From positions 21,097,207-21,161,206 of the forward strand of contig NC_064769.1 of assembly GCF_011397635.1 (NCBI RefSeq): 64,000 bases of DNA, in the 5' to 3' direction. The notes beneath the pieces were generated by a model. It saw nothing but the letters and a program-made list of their open reading frames with translations, ran no database searches and was not told where the DNA came from. The first letter of the stretch is position 1, and the number at the start of each line of letters is the position of its first letter. Shown one piece after another: positions 11,438 through 20,787 of this stretch. This DNA comes from Epinephelus fuscoguttatus (taxonomy: Eukaryota; Chordata; Actinopteri; Perciformes; Serranidae). The translations under genes and the position numbers were made by a program.

Positions 11438-13606
11438 TATCGTTTCAGATTGTTATGGAGAATTCCAGGCTGTTCCTAAAGTAAAAGAGGAAAACATTGT
11501 GGAACATTGCGGCTAATCTAGCATGACAGCTTGTCAGTTTCATGCTCCGAGACAGAACCCAGAAAAGCTGCAAATCATCCCTTGTTTTAACCCCCTCCAC
11601 CTCCTCCTCCATCTTCATCTCCTGCAACCCCTCCCTCTCACTACCCCATCTTTTTTTTTTTTTTAATCTCGTTTTGTCTTTGTACCAAAAACCTGGTGTT
11701 TATTTTGGAGCGACGTCAATCCTCACGGCCCCCCTTGTATCACTCACAAGAGGGAAAATCCTACACCGCAAAACTCCCCTCTTCCCCCAGACCTCTCCTA
11801 TTTGCTCCCCTTCTTTCGTCTAATCTTTACTCTCTCTCTTTTTTTTTTTCACAATAATTCACCTGCTGCTGAAAGAGTGGCTTGAGGAGGTACACGTTTT
11901 TTGGATTATTTCTGATGTGCTATGAGAATACTCTAATCTCTATTAGATTTGTCCTGAGAGAGTTGTGTGGTTTTTAAGACGCAAGGTTCGTGTTAGGCCT
12001 TTGTAGGGAAATCTACGTATCTAAATACTTTACAGACAACATCTTTTAACAGATTTAACATATTTAACATATTATTAAACATAACCCTGCATGAGAAAGC
12101 TTGAATTTCTTTCACTGAAATCTAATTCACTGCTTTGACTGAGCAGTCTTTATTTAAATGTGTAGCACTGTGTGACAGATGTCTTATTATAATTTCACTT
12201 CATTCAGCTCTTAATAAAACTCAAATCACTCGCTCTGTACCGTTTGCTCATCTTTGTTGCTATGGAGACCTAATCAGCTAACCAGAGGTGGGTTGATGAA
12301 TAATTATTATTACAATACACACATACACACACAAAGAGACGCATGCACATGTGCACACATCTCCCACAAAGTTCCCTCCACACATAGACTCTGGTTACAC
12401 TGTCAGTATCCCAGGGTGCCCCTGATTAGTGCAGCAATGCAACTTCCTGTGTGGCCTGCAGCTCACGGACGAGGATGATGTTTCTACGGAGCGAAGGCGA
12501 GGGAGGGGTGCAGGGAGGCAAAGGGGGGAGGCTGATAAAGAAATGGTTTGCGTGTGTGTGCATGTGTGTGTGTGTGAGCAAGCCCCTGAGGCCTGACATG
12601 GGTTTAAGAGGCACAGCATGGGCTCTGTCCTGCGCCCCCCAATCCCGCCATACACACACCACCTTCCTCCCCCCTCCCAACACACACACACACACATATA
12701 TGGAGGGAAACCCACTCTGATTTCCTGCTATTACGCCCCATTAAAGCAGCTGTCAGTCCAAAGCCAGATGAGAGGCTGACACAGATGAGGAAATATCTCC
12801 AGAGGTTTGAAAGCAGCCCAGAGGATCTGGACTCGCAGTGGTGTTTAGCCTAGTTTAAATCTGGCCTAAACCCAGATTACAGTTTATATTTACAGAGGTA
12901 ACCATTGTGCAGGCCCCGGCCCTGCAGCAAAGCTTCACTGTTGCTCTCCAAGATGGTCTAAATCATTTCTTGTTTTCCAGTGTGACCAAGGAAATCTAAA
13001 CCTACAAATAGTATTATGCAAATGAGGAGGATTTTTCTGCAGAGGTTGTAACCATTTCAAGTAAAAGATCTCCAGAATGTTTAACAGTTTGACCTCCAGA
13101 CTGTTTTTATCACTTTGCTTGTTATTGGTATCTGTAGAATCACTCTGCACATCAGACAGTGCACAGTTATTTCACTTAAGGGAATAAAACTACTCTGAAT
13201 CTTTGAAACTAAGAAATTTCTAGTTTATATCTTATGAAGTTGGTTCAACATTTTTGCCTATAAAACATCTATACATTAAAAAAACAAATTGTTGTTTATA
13301 CTTTTCATCTACGAAAAATGTCAAGAAATACTCTAACAAGGAAGTATATTTCTACACTGCCTCAAAAATGCAAAGAGCAGTTTCTACACAACCTTGAAGG
13401 CGACTGTGTCAACAAATGTGTAAACAAGCTCTTAAAGCCTAATTTACACCTTCAGTCTCTACAAATAAAATGTGTTCTCAACTTCCTTGTCCATTTGAAC
13501 AAATCAATTAATATAGATTTAGATATGGAATTTAAATGTAGTTTAACTTCACCAAATCACATGGGTGTCACTGGAGTGAGCAAGGGTGCAGGTTTGTTTC
13601 AATATT

Positions 13607-13667
<61 letters not shown>

Positions 13668-15883
13668 AAACAGGGGGTTTGGGGGTTCTCTATCATAAAA
13701 TATTGGGCATCAAACACTTAATTTCCCACATTTGGCTGAATCTATGCCTACGCCTCTATCAAGGGCGTAAACGTAGACAGTGCAGACGGTGCAGTTGCAC
13801 TGGGGGCTCATAAAGAGAATGGGCCCTCCAGCAACGTGTTGGGTGGAGAATGGGCCCTTGTGAGAAACTGCCACCTTGGAAATATGCCTGTGTTAAAAGA
13901 TGAACTCTCATTAAATTAAAAATGGTGCCCTTTGCTATACATGTCCTCGAAAAAGGCAAACCCATCATCTGTCTGTTTTTGTGTTTTTATACCCTTTGGT
14001 AAAATAATCAGTAGCATCTATAGCAAAATGACATAAACTATTAATAAACAATTAAAATGATTAAATTAAATGAACTATTTCCTATTTTCTTTGACATTTT
14101 TGTCATATACAGGTATGAAATGATGATTGCTCTAACATGTATATTGATGTTGTCTAAGGTCATGTCTCTGTTTGATCATGTGACAAGATGATATGTGCAC
14201 GATAGCGTGCACTGGGGCCCATCGTAACTACATCATGCCACTGCCCCAAATTGTACATTATCTGCATCAATTTATGGCATGAATGTCTTCAATTTTGTCA
14301 AAATAAAAGTCCTCTGCTACTTTATGTTTTTCATTGGGTGGGGAAGGTGGGGGTGATAAATGCATGTTCTAATTATTGGGGGGGGGCATGTAGGCTACCC
14401 TGTGTCCCCCCCAAAACTATGAGCATCAGAGGCTCAATTACTGCTAGTTAGATTTAGCAGGCCTCATTTATCTAGTCTTATTTTTTCTCCTTTATGATCT
14501 GCCTTATTTATGTATATATTACAATAATATAATTTGTTACTGATATAACAAATTCAACAACTAAGACGTTCGAGCATTAAAAAGGGGTTTTCAATAACAG
14601 GAAACAGGTCAATATGTGTCAAATTAGCTTTAGCGATGGCTAGCTTTGGCCCACCAGCTAGCTTGACTTAGCCAGACTGCAGTGCCAGCGGTTTTGTCGT
14701 CTCTGCTAATTTTATGGCAACATTTTCATATTATAAATCTTGCGTCAAATTAAGAGTCAGTTTCTGGCCTTAATTTAATTTTCAACAAATATATTCTCAC
14801 TGTGTTTTGGCATTGCATGGCAGTATACAAAGCCAATTATCATACAGCAGAGACCGTCAAAGGTTATGACACTACAAGCTGCAAGAGTTTGAATGTGAAG
14901 CTGATTGAGGTAAGTTTCTTTATTAACAAAAAGCAAATCAGACCCATAGTTGGAGCTCTATTGCAGCAAGACCCTGTTTTATTCTATGTGGAAACCATCA
15001 CAGTACATGTAGCTCACTGCAGCTCACTGGTTGACATAAAATCGCTCTATTAAAGTGTAATCTGTAGTGTGTCTCACAAACTACAGTTACTCGTTGGAAA
15101 TTCAAACTACTATTCCTTATCTTAGTGGGTCGACAACTAGTGTGAACGCATTTATAGCTTCTATATTCAGGCATGTTTTTAATCACAAATCACTGTGTTT
15201 TATATAATTATAGTGTAGGATTTCTCTGATGACATACGTGACCCAGTCATTACCATTTTCTAATGCTCTGACATATTTTACATCCACTCTGCCTGTCCAA
15301 TACTGGCGCAGAGACCAGAGCGCGGTGTTTAGGGGGCGAGAGGGGCAAATGGTGAAGGAGCATTTAAAATTGAGACGGGTCAGTTAAAATATTATTATGA
15401 TGTGGCAGAGCAAACACAAAAATCTCCATTTTGTGAAAAAAATTGCAAAATGATTGGCAGCTGCTGGACATGCATAAATAAACAGAGATCTCAGTGTATG
15501 TTTATGTGTGTGTGGCTGTGTCAGTGTGTGTGTGTGTATGTGTGCACTCTGTAGAGGTGTAAAAGGAGGCAATGTGTACAGTGCATTTTTGCTAATATGT
15601 AAATGTTTCATATTCATGTTTTCATATTTAGGTGTGCGTCCGTGAGTAAGTGTGCACATATCTATCTTTGTGTGTGTTTTTAGTTTGGATAGGAGTCACA
15701 TTCAGATCAGAAACATGCTGACCAGGCACTCGGGGCGGTCTAATTGCTGGTCTGGAGGCCTGAGGGTCTGGGGTGGAGGACAACTAATTGCTGGTGATTA
15801 TAAACCTCAGAGCAGTGGCTAGGTATCAGGTTTCGATCAGACAAACACCAAAGCTCACTCGCAGCTTCACACACGCACACACG

Positions 15884-15918
<35 letters not shown>

Positions 15919-16205
15919 ATGTCCACAAACGACCATGTGTGTCCATACACAATATACACCAGCTTTAGGCTATACAGCACAGAATTTTACGATATACTGT
16001 TGTTGGCGTGAACCCCATTTAACCTCGGATACCCCACGCACACACACACACACACACACATAGAATCCATGGGTAAAAACATCAACCATGACTTATTCCT
16101 CTTCAACTGCATGCAAACACAAATACAGCATGTATTGAATGGATGCAAGTGAGGTTAAATTCTTCCATGAATTGCAATAACATATGTGTCTCTCCCTCTC
16201 TTTCC

Positions 16206-16258
<53 letters not shown>

Positions 16259-16368
16259 TTTTCCCCAGAGTCTGTGTATCACTATCATCATTATTTAGGC
16301 CTACTTTATTACTGTCCTCGATCTGTCTGACTGACCACCAAAATGTACAACAGGGTATGACATATTTG

Positions 16369-16400
<32 letters not shown>

Positions 16401-19400
16401 TTTGTTTTGTTAGGTTTTCTGAAAATAAAATAATACCAATTATATGATGATTTATTGTTATAACAGTTTTAATTTAATGATAAATCCTATTTTCACCTTT
16501 AATTAATGATGCTGTGTACTACATCATCAATATACAATCAAAACAAAATAGAATAAAATAATAGATTTGGCATTTTCCTCTCTGTTATATGAGTTCTCGT
16601 TGCACTCCAGGCTTTGTTTGCCTGTAGGGACCGACTAAACTCAGATAGCTACGCACTCAAAAGGGCATTTCCGGCGATTTCCGTTTGTTTCACGTGCCCC
16701 TCTGGAGGTGATGGAACATCTAGCGCGCGCTTCGTGGCACGTGGTGCATTAAGTGTGTGTTGATAAGTTAAAGACTGCGATCACTGCGGTGTGTGTGAGT
16801 GTGTGTGCAGGGGGAGTTCACTGATATTTTGGCTCAGGAAAAATAGAAAAAATATCATGCAGTGACCAAAAATAAAAACAGGTGGGCATATCTGATGGTG
16901 GCGTGAAGCACCGGAAACTGATGATTAGAATGATGCAGTGATAAATGTTAAAATCTGACATGATCTGAGCGGATGGTCAAAAACACCCTCACCACAAACA
17001 CAGCCTATATTACGTCTAAAAACCACAATATTACATTTTTTTTTAAAATAAAGCACAGATTATTTTCTAGATGTATTCTGGTTGAATAGATTTTTTTTTC
17101 TTTCTGTAACCACTAGAAATAGTGCGCGTTGGGTAGCCATAACAAAACTGTGGATCTTTCAGCCACAGACTTTTATTTTGTTACAGACTTTTTTGAAAAG
17201 GTCTTTCAAGAACACATGAGTTAACCCGCATCCATCTCAAAGGAGGAGACACAGACACACACAGAGAGGAAAGAGAGGGGAGAGAGGCCTGTGATGGCAG
17301 AGCAGACGTGGTATTTTGAAAACACGGTCATAAACTTACCCTACCTGAAATAATCCATTTTACAGAAGATCTCTTTGTTTTTGATGTAGCAGCTGCTGTG
17401 CTGACGTAGCGACGTCCTGCAGACAGAACACTCCAGACAGCGCACGTGCCAGATCAGGTTGTTCACCTGCAGTGAGACAACATCCACGTCAAACACACAC
17501 ACACTGATGATAGATCACTGCAGTAACGACTCACAGTGTGTCAGTGGTGCTGAGGGAGGACTTTGTCATACTTACTATTATTTTATCAACATGAGGCTAC
17601 GATAACATTCCTCATTTATAAACAGTGTGACCAGTTAAGCTTATATGGACATAATATGTCAAGATATTATTGCATTTAAAACGTCACGAAATTTATTACT
17701 AGTCTGTTAAGCTTCTATATCCATATATATCATTTTAATATTCATAAATTGGGGTCTTTTAGTGGGTCTGTGGTGCTAAACTGTGACTTTATCCTCTTCT
17801 GCTTTCTTGTATCTTATGTTTTTTGATATAGCAACGCCATATTTTTTGCAATAAGAGGACTTGGGGGTTCACTTTAAAATTAAATAATTAATTTATTGTC
17901 GTTCTTTATAGGTTAATATTTGCATCCAAGGTGCATGTATTTTTAATATTTAGAAATATTAACCCATGCTTTTTAGGCCCGAACCAACATTTCTGGCACT
18001 GACTGTAATATTTTCCGTCAACAGCAATTATGATAGATTTAAAAAAAAAAAAAAAATCATTGGCGGGCATAGGAAACAATAGATCAATCTGTAATAACGA
18101 CTAAAAAAAAGATTTAAATATTTTTAGTGGTTTGCAGATAGCAAAGCCATCCTGCTACTTAAAAAGTTCCCATGTAATATGTTTCAGTATAAATGTATAT
18201 AATTTATTTTCAAATGTTAGTCCAGTTTTTTGGTTATTGAGATTATTAAGAGCTGTCCTGTAAAATAATATGTTGGCTTAATAATGCTATTTTTTTTTAA
18301 ATATATTTTTTATTTCTTATTTATATGTTATTTTATTTGATTTTATTTTTTAAAGTGGTGCCTCATGCTGCATAAATGCATTCTAACTCCGGCTCTAAAA
18401 ATTATGGCAATTAAATGTAGCAAAGCATCACTTAATATAACCATCAAAGAACTTTTCATATCAGCAGAACTTGATTTATTTATAGCATTTATTTTTTTTT
18501 TGTGTTGTATATATTTGTTTACATCCAGTGTGACATATGAAGGAAGGACGTTTTAAACAAAAAGAGAGCTAATTATTTAAACGGAAAAAAATCGTACATT
18601 ATAAATTAAGCTCTGTTTATTTACAGTTAAAATAATTTTCAAAAATCTTTTCCATAAAGTCTGATTATAGCTTTGCTTTATAACGTTTAAAACGATTATT
18701 ATTACAGATGATACCCTGATAGGCCTCGACTTTGTCACAACAATAAAAGTAAACTCGCACTTGCTGACAATCACACCCATTTGCGCGCGAGCAGGGAATA
18801 TTGTTTTGGTTGGAAGCACGCGGGCGCACGCCACAAGACAGGGCGTATTGACAGTGAAGCTGTGAAACAGAAAAAAAAAAATCAAAACATTCCTGTTGTA
18901 TGTGCGCTCTCACACTCCCTCTCTGACGCCTAAAATATCACGGTGCAGATAACAGAGGTTGCCGTTAGAGACATGCAGGCCTGTTGTGTATTTTGTAGGT
19001 TATATTACAGCTATAAAATGAGTATAAAATGAGTTATAATAAGATATTTCTGTGTGTTACACATGAGGTTACATTAGGTCGACGTTAGCTGTTGAAAAGG
19101 GGTGACATATTTCTTTCTTCTTCAGTGTTGTATTTATTTGCGTCTGATTTTATTTAGTGCAAATTCGACAATAAGTGCGTCTAATGTGCCAAGGCCTTAC
19201 TCATTCCCACACCAGCATTAAAATACAGCAGGCCTGTCTGAACCAAAACACAGCCCGGATCAACATGGCACCCTGCGTCACTCGCTGTGAGATATTTGCT
19301 GTTGATGCATATGCGTAAAAATAAGTAGGCAACAGTAAACAAACAAACACCAGAGGAAAATAACCTCTGCTCTGACCAGTTCCAGTCTATTTTTGTCCAA

Positions 19401-20787
19401 GGGGTTTATAATCGGCCTCTCACCTTCAGCAAGTATCTGTCCAGGATCTCCTGACCGCAGCTGGCGCACATGTTCTTCCCGGTGGAAGGCACCGAGCTGG
19501 TGGTGGAGGTCGGCGAGCACACGGAAGGGGTGGACGGCGTGCTGGGGGACGAGCGAGTGTCCTCCCGCTCCATGTTGGACCGCTGGGATTCTCCGTCCGA
19601 GTGAGACTGCAAGAAGGCATCAGCACAGCTCAGTCATACACACAATACTCCGCACAGATGAGCGCGTAAATCAGACATTTAAAACATATATCTGTATGAA
19701 TCCGAGCTACGGATGCGCACCGGCCAAGCGGGCAACTACTGTGCGTAAAAGACGCACGCGTTGAGTGATCCAGACATTTTTTAAAGCATAAATAGGCAAT
19801 AAAGCTCTCACCATTGGCGCGTGTTTAGAGTCCACACTGCAGCGCGAGGCTCCCGGTGTACTCTGATGCTCGGTAGAGATCACCTACAAGACAACGTGCA
19901 GGAAAGTCTTCATCACTTTCCCCGTCTCATCCTCAGCTGAGAAATCCTCGGGAGACATTTGCAGACAGCTCTTCAGGGCTACTCCTATATAAAGTGGTCC
20001 TGACAATAAAGCCCCGGTTAAAACTGTTAAAAGGGCCCCCGCAACAAAAGGCACATTTTAATGAAGCTATTTCAATTTGGATTGATTTTTCCCTGCCCTT
20101 AACCCGTGCCTCTCAGAATAATAGTATTTTCTCCGCAATCCAGGACACGAGAGTGGAGGGGGGAAAAAACTACCTGTAATTACAAATAGCTTGAAACGCC
20201 GTGGATAAGAGGGACCCGGAGTGTCAATTTCAACTGTCAATCAGAGAAAGGCAACGGGTCACCCAAAGAATTGCAAATTTGATTTTTAATGGCTGTAATT
20301 AAAATCCAATTCTTCTCGGGCGAATTGGCAGCGCTCGAGAGGCTCGCGGACCGCAAATCACGCTATTCATAACAGAGAGGCGCGTGCCTCTTCACAGCGG
20401 CTGGCGCGTGCAGCTGATCTCAGTACACAAGCAGTGATTCTTATGACATCACAGAGGGACAAAACAAAACTCACACACGATGCTGTGGGCTGCGAATAAA
20501 CTGCATCCACTGCGCATTCAAGAAGGAAGATAAACAGTTTGGTAAAGCAGAAATGATTTCACACTCAGGCATCGTTACACTTCACATAAAATGTAAATTA
20601 AGTCAAAAGCAAACAGCAAAGGCCCACGCAATGCATAAGTGGGGTACCTCTCCGATCTGAACCTTTTACGCACAAAGTTGAAGCTGAGCCGTTTCCAAAG
20701 TGTCAGTACCTGCTTCGTGGGAATTCCTTCGGACAGAATCTTATTTCCCTCTGAAAGAGGGGACAAAACTTCATTTTTCCAGTACAT
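5139..20787 (-). CDS. lhx6: lhx6, LIM homeobox transcription factor (nine coding exons)
   Basis: LIM-homeodomain transcription factor that acts in the nucleus; in vertebrates it specifies forebrain (MGE-derived) GABAergic interneurons and acts in jaw and tooth mesenchyme. Coding exons on the minus strand are 20787-20710, 19883-19812, 19606-19424, 17466-17345, 7526-7306, 6938-6838, 6346-6251, 5939-5765 and 5218-5139. They sum to 1128 nt (375 residues plus TAG) with every phase closing. LIM1 ligands are C97, C100, H118, C121, C124, C127, C146 and D149. LIM2 ligands are C158, C161, H180, C183, C186, C189, C208 and H211. The homeodomain is about residues 246-305 with W293, F294 and N296. The N-terminus (MYWKNE..) and C-terminus (HPFSVLT..PQLPLSR) match human LHX6 isoforms. 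The LIM and tail sequences differ from lhx8, its paralogue. Confidence 0.96.
5317..5736. mobile_element. hAT-type MITE in the last lhx6 intron
   Basis: A 420-bp element starts TAGGGGTGTAA and ends TTACACCCCTA (terminal inverted repeats) and is flanked by a perfect 8-bp duplication ttctttac at 5309-5316 and 5737-5744. An 8-bp target duplication with these ends indicates a non-autonomous hAT element. The interior is rich in cgat/atcg words that pair between the two halves. Chance frames through it and exon 8 are not genes. Confidence 0.92.
5765..5939 (-). CDS. lhx6: lhx6 coding exon 8 (recognition helix and C-terminal region)
   Basis: Residues 292-349 plus one base of S350. It begins [17 protein letters not shown], giving the recognition helix with W293 and N296, then a Pro/Ser-rich region and [15 protein letters not shown], as in human LHX6. 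Acceptor cttcatag; donor ACA|GTGAGT. The donor lies only 28 bp from a MITE insertion in the next intron. Confidence 0.95.
5940..6250 (-). other. lhx6: lhx6 intron 7
   Basis: 311-bp intron between the exons that split the homeodomain just before VWFQN. AT-rich, with no repeat or motif of note. Confidence 0.85.
6251..6346 (-). CDS. lhx6: lhx6 coding exon 7 (homeodomain helices 1-3)
   Basis: Residues 260-291, beginning [19 protein letters not shown] and ending SRRVIQ. Phase 0 at both ends. It differs from human by I260 for V. Acceptor ttatgcag and donor CAG|GTCAGT. Confidence 0.97.
6347..6837 (-). other. lhx6: lhx6 intron 6
   Basis: 491-bp intron inside the homeodomain. Nothing recognisable beyond AT-rich sequence near the exon 6 end. 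Confidence 0.85.
6838..6938 (-). CDS. lhx6: lhx6 coding exon 6 (linker and homeodomain start)
   Basis: Residues 226-259: [14 protein letters not shown] linker and then [16 protein letters not shown], the basic N-terminal arm and helix 1 start of the homeodomain. Acceptor gtttcag and donor CAG|GTCAGA. Confidence 0.95.
6939..7305 (-). other. lhx6: lhx6 intron 5
   Basis: 367-bp intron between LIM2 and the linker exon. I see nothing in it besides splice signals. Confidence 0.85.
7306..7526 (-). CDS. lhx6: lhx6 coding exon 5 (LIM2)
   Basis: Residues 152-225 plus the first base of G226. It encodes the complete second LIM domain (C158 to H211) with the conserved stretches [19 protein letters not shown] and [19 protein letters not shown]. 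Acceptor ctcacag and donor AGTG|GTGAGT. The correct frame is interrupted by exon edges, so no long single ORF shows it. Confidence 0.95.
8738..9944. mobile_element. hAT-like transposon copy, degraded
   Basis: The 1207-bp copy starts CAGTGTTGGGCAGTAATG and its reverse complement starts CAGAGTTGGGGTTG. It is flanked by gtatttac (8730-8737) and gtattcac (9945-9952), an 8-bp duplication with one mismatch. A plus-strand frame around 9540-9700 contains a [19 protein letters not shown] stretch that resembles the N-terminal part of hAT/ZBED transposases; it is broken and not functional. A segment at 9140-9195 resembles a LINE tail and may be a nested fragment. Confidence 0.72.
11379..11433. repeat. 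(GT)n microsatellite
   Basis: Perfect 55-bp GT run ending in a gcgcg transition. Confidence 0.97.
13609..13665. repeat. (AC)n microsatellite
   Basis: Perfect 57-bp AC run in lhx6 intron 4. Confidence 0.97.
13756..14246. mobile_element. Probable degenerate MITE with 'gcactggggc' ends
   Basis: The left side reads aagggcgtaaacg..gcactggggctc. The right side, reverse complemented, reads ggggcagtggcatgatgtag..gggccccagtgc. The ends are similar inverted sequences around an AT-rich interior of about 490 bp. A related end occurs at about 333-375 (gtggcataaggtagttac then gggccccagtgc). No target duplication was identified, so the boundaries are guesses. Confidence 0.4.
15869..15916. repeat. (AC)n microsatellite, interrupted
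   Basis: AC run with 'gc' interruptions in its left third. Confidence 0.95.
16039..16060. repeat. (CA)n microsatellite, short
   Basis: Eleven CA units. Confidence 0.9.
16210..16254. repeat. (CA)n microsatellite
   Basis: Perfect 45-bp CA run. Confidence 0.97.
16370..16400. repeat. (GATA)n microsatellite
   Basis: About seven tandem gata units. Confidence 0.95.
17345..17466 (-). CDS. lhx6: lhx6 coding exon 4 (rest of LIM1)
   Basis: Residues 112-151 plus two bases of S152. It begins [10 protein letters not shown] and supplies H118, C121, C124, C127, C146 and D149 of the first LIM domain. Acceptor cactgcag and donor CAG|GTAGGG. One substitution relative to human is RQHSSCY for RQQNSCY. LIM1 mediates protein contacts, for example with the LDB co-activator. 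Confidence 0.95.
17467..19423 (-). other. lhx6: lhx6 intron 3
   Basis: Nearly 2-kb intron inside LIM1, mostly AT-rich with poly(A)/poly(T) runs (for example 18041-18056). A GC-richer stretch lies around 18780-18850. No repeat family was recognised and no exon found. Confidence 0.8.
19424..19606 (-). CDS. lhx6: lhx6 coding exon 3 (linker and start of LIM1)
   Basis: Residues 51-111. It carries a Ser/Thr/Pro-rich linker, including [12 protein letters not shown] as in human, and then the first two LIM1 zinc ligands (C97 and C100) and LDRYLLK. Acceptor cttgcag and donor AAG|GTGAGAG, phase 0. Confidence 0.95.
19812..19883 (-). CDS. lhx6: lhx6 coding exon 2
   Basis: Residues 27-50, a poorly conserved linker beginning VISTEHQS. 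Acceptor cttgtag and donor ATG|GTGAGAG; phase 0 at both ends, so the exon (72 nt) can be skipped without a frameshift. Human LHX6 has its alternative MAQPGSG start in the equivalent region, but no in-frame ATG precedes the final codon here, so that alternative start is absent from this exon. Confidence 0.8.
19884..20709 (-). other. lhx6: lhx6 intron 1, candidate regulatory intron
   Basis: The 826-bp intron is free of simple repeats. A stretch at 20270-20345 has clustered homeodomain-type cores (taat, attaa, aatt) next to a GC-rich block. This resembles conserved promoter-proximal DNA of developmental genes, but conservation cannot be tested here. Confidence 0.4.
20710..20787 (-). CDS. lhx6: lhx6 coding exon 1
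   Basis: Residues 1-26. The start ATG at 20787-20785 opens MYWKNE, matching the human MYWKHE N-terminus. The frame stays open upstream, but the upstream in-frame codon at 20817 is TTG, not ATG, so 20787 is the first ATG. The Kozak context is weak (T at both -3 and +4). The exon ends in a CAG|GTACTG donor at phase 0. Confidence 0.85.

Larger units (their letters stand above)
7527..17344 (-). other. lhx6: lhx6 intron 4 (9.8 kb)
   Basis: This large intron separates LIM1 from LIM2. It contains a 1.2-kb hAT copy (8738-9944), a probable degenerate MITE (about 13756-14246), and CA/GT microsatellites at 11379, 13609, 15869, 16039 and 16210, plus an (AGAT)n tract. Non-repetitive stretches such as 12130-12310, with an X-box-like gttgctatggagac at 12256-12269, are candidates for regulatory DNA. 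No coding exon was recognised. Confidence 0.8.

Noticed and set aside
13318-13668. 116-codon plus-strand frame ending in a His/Thr repeat
   Set aside because: The tail is the CA microsatellite and the rest has no recognised similarity.
19393-19764. 123-codon plus-strand frame
   Set aside because: It is antisense to lhx6 exon 3; LIM1 and splice sites are on the minus strand.
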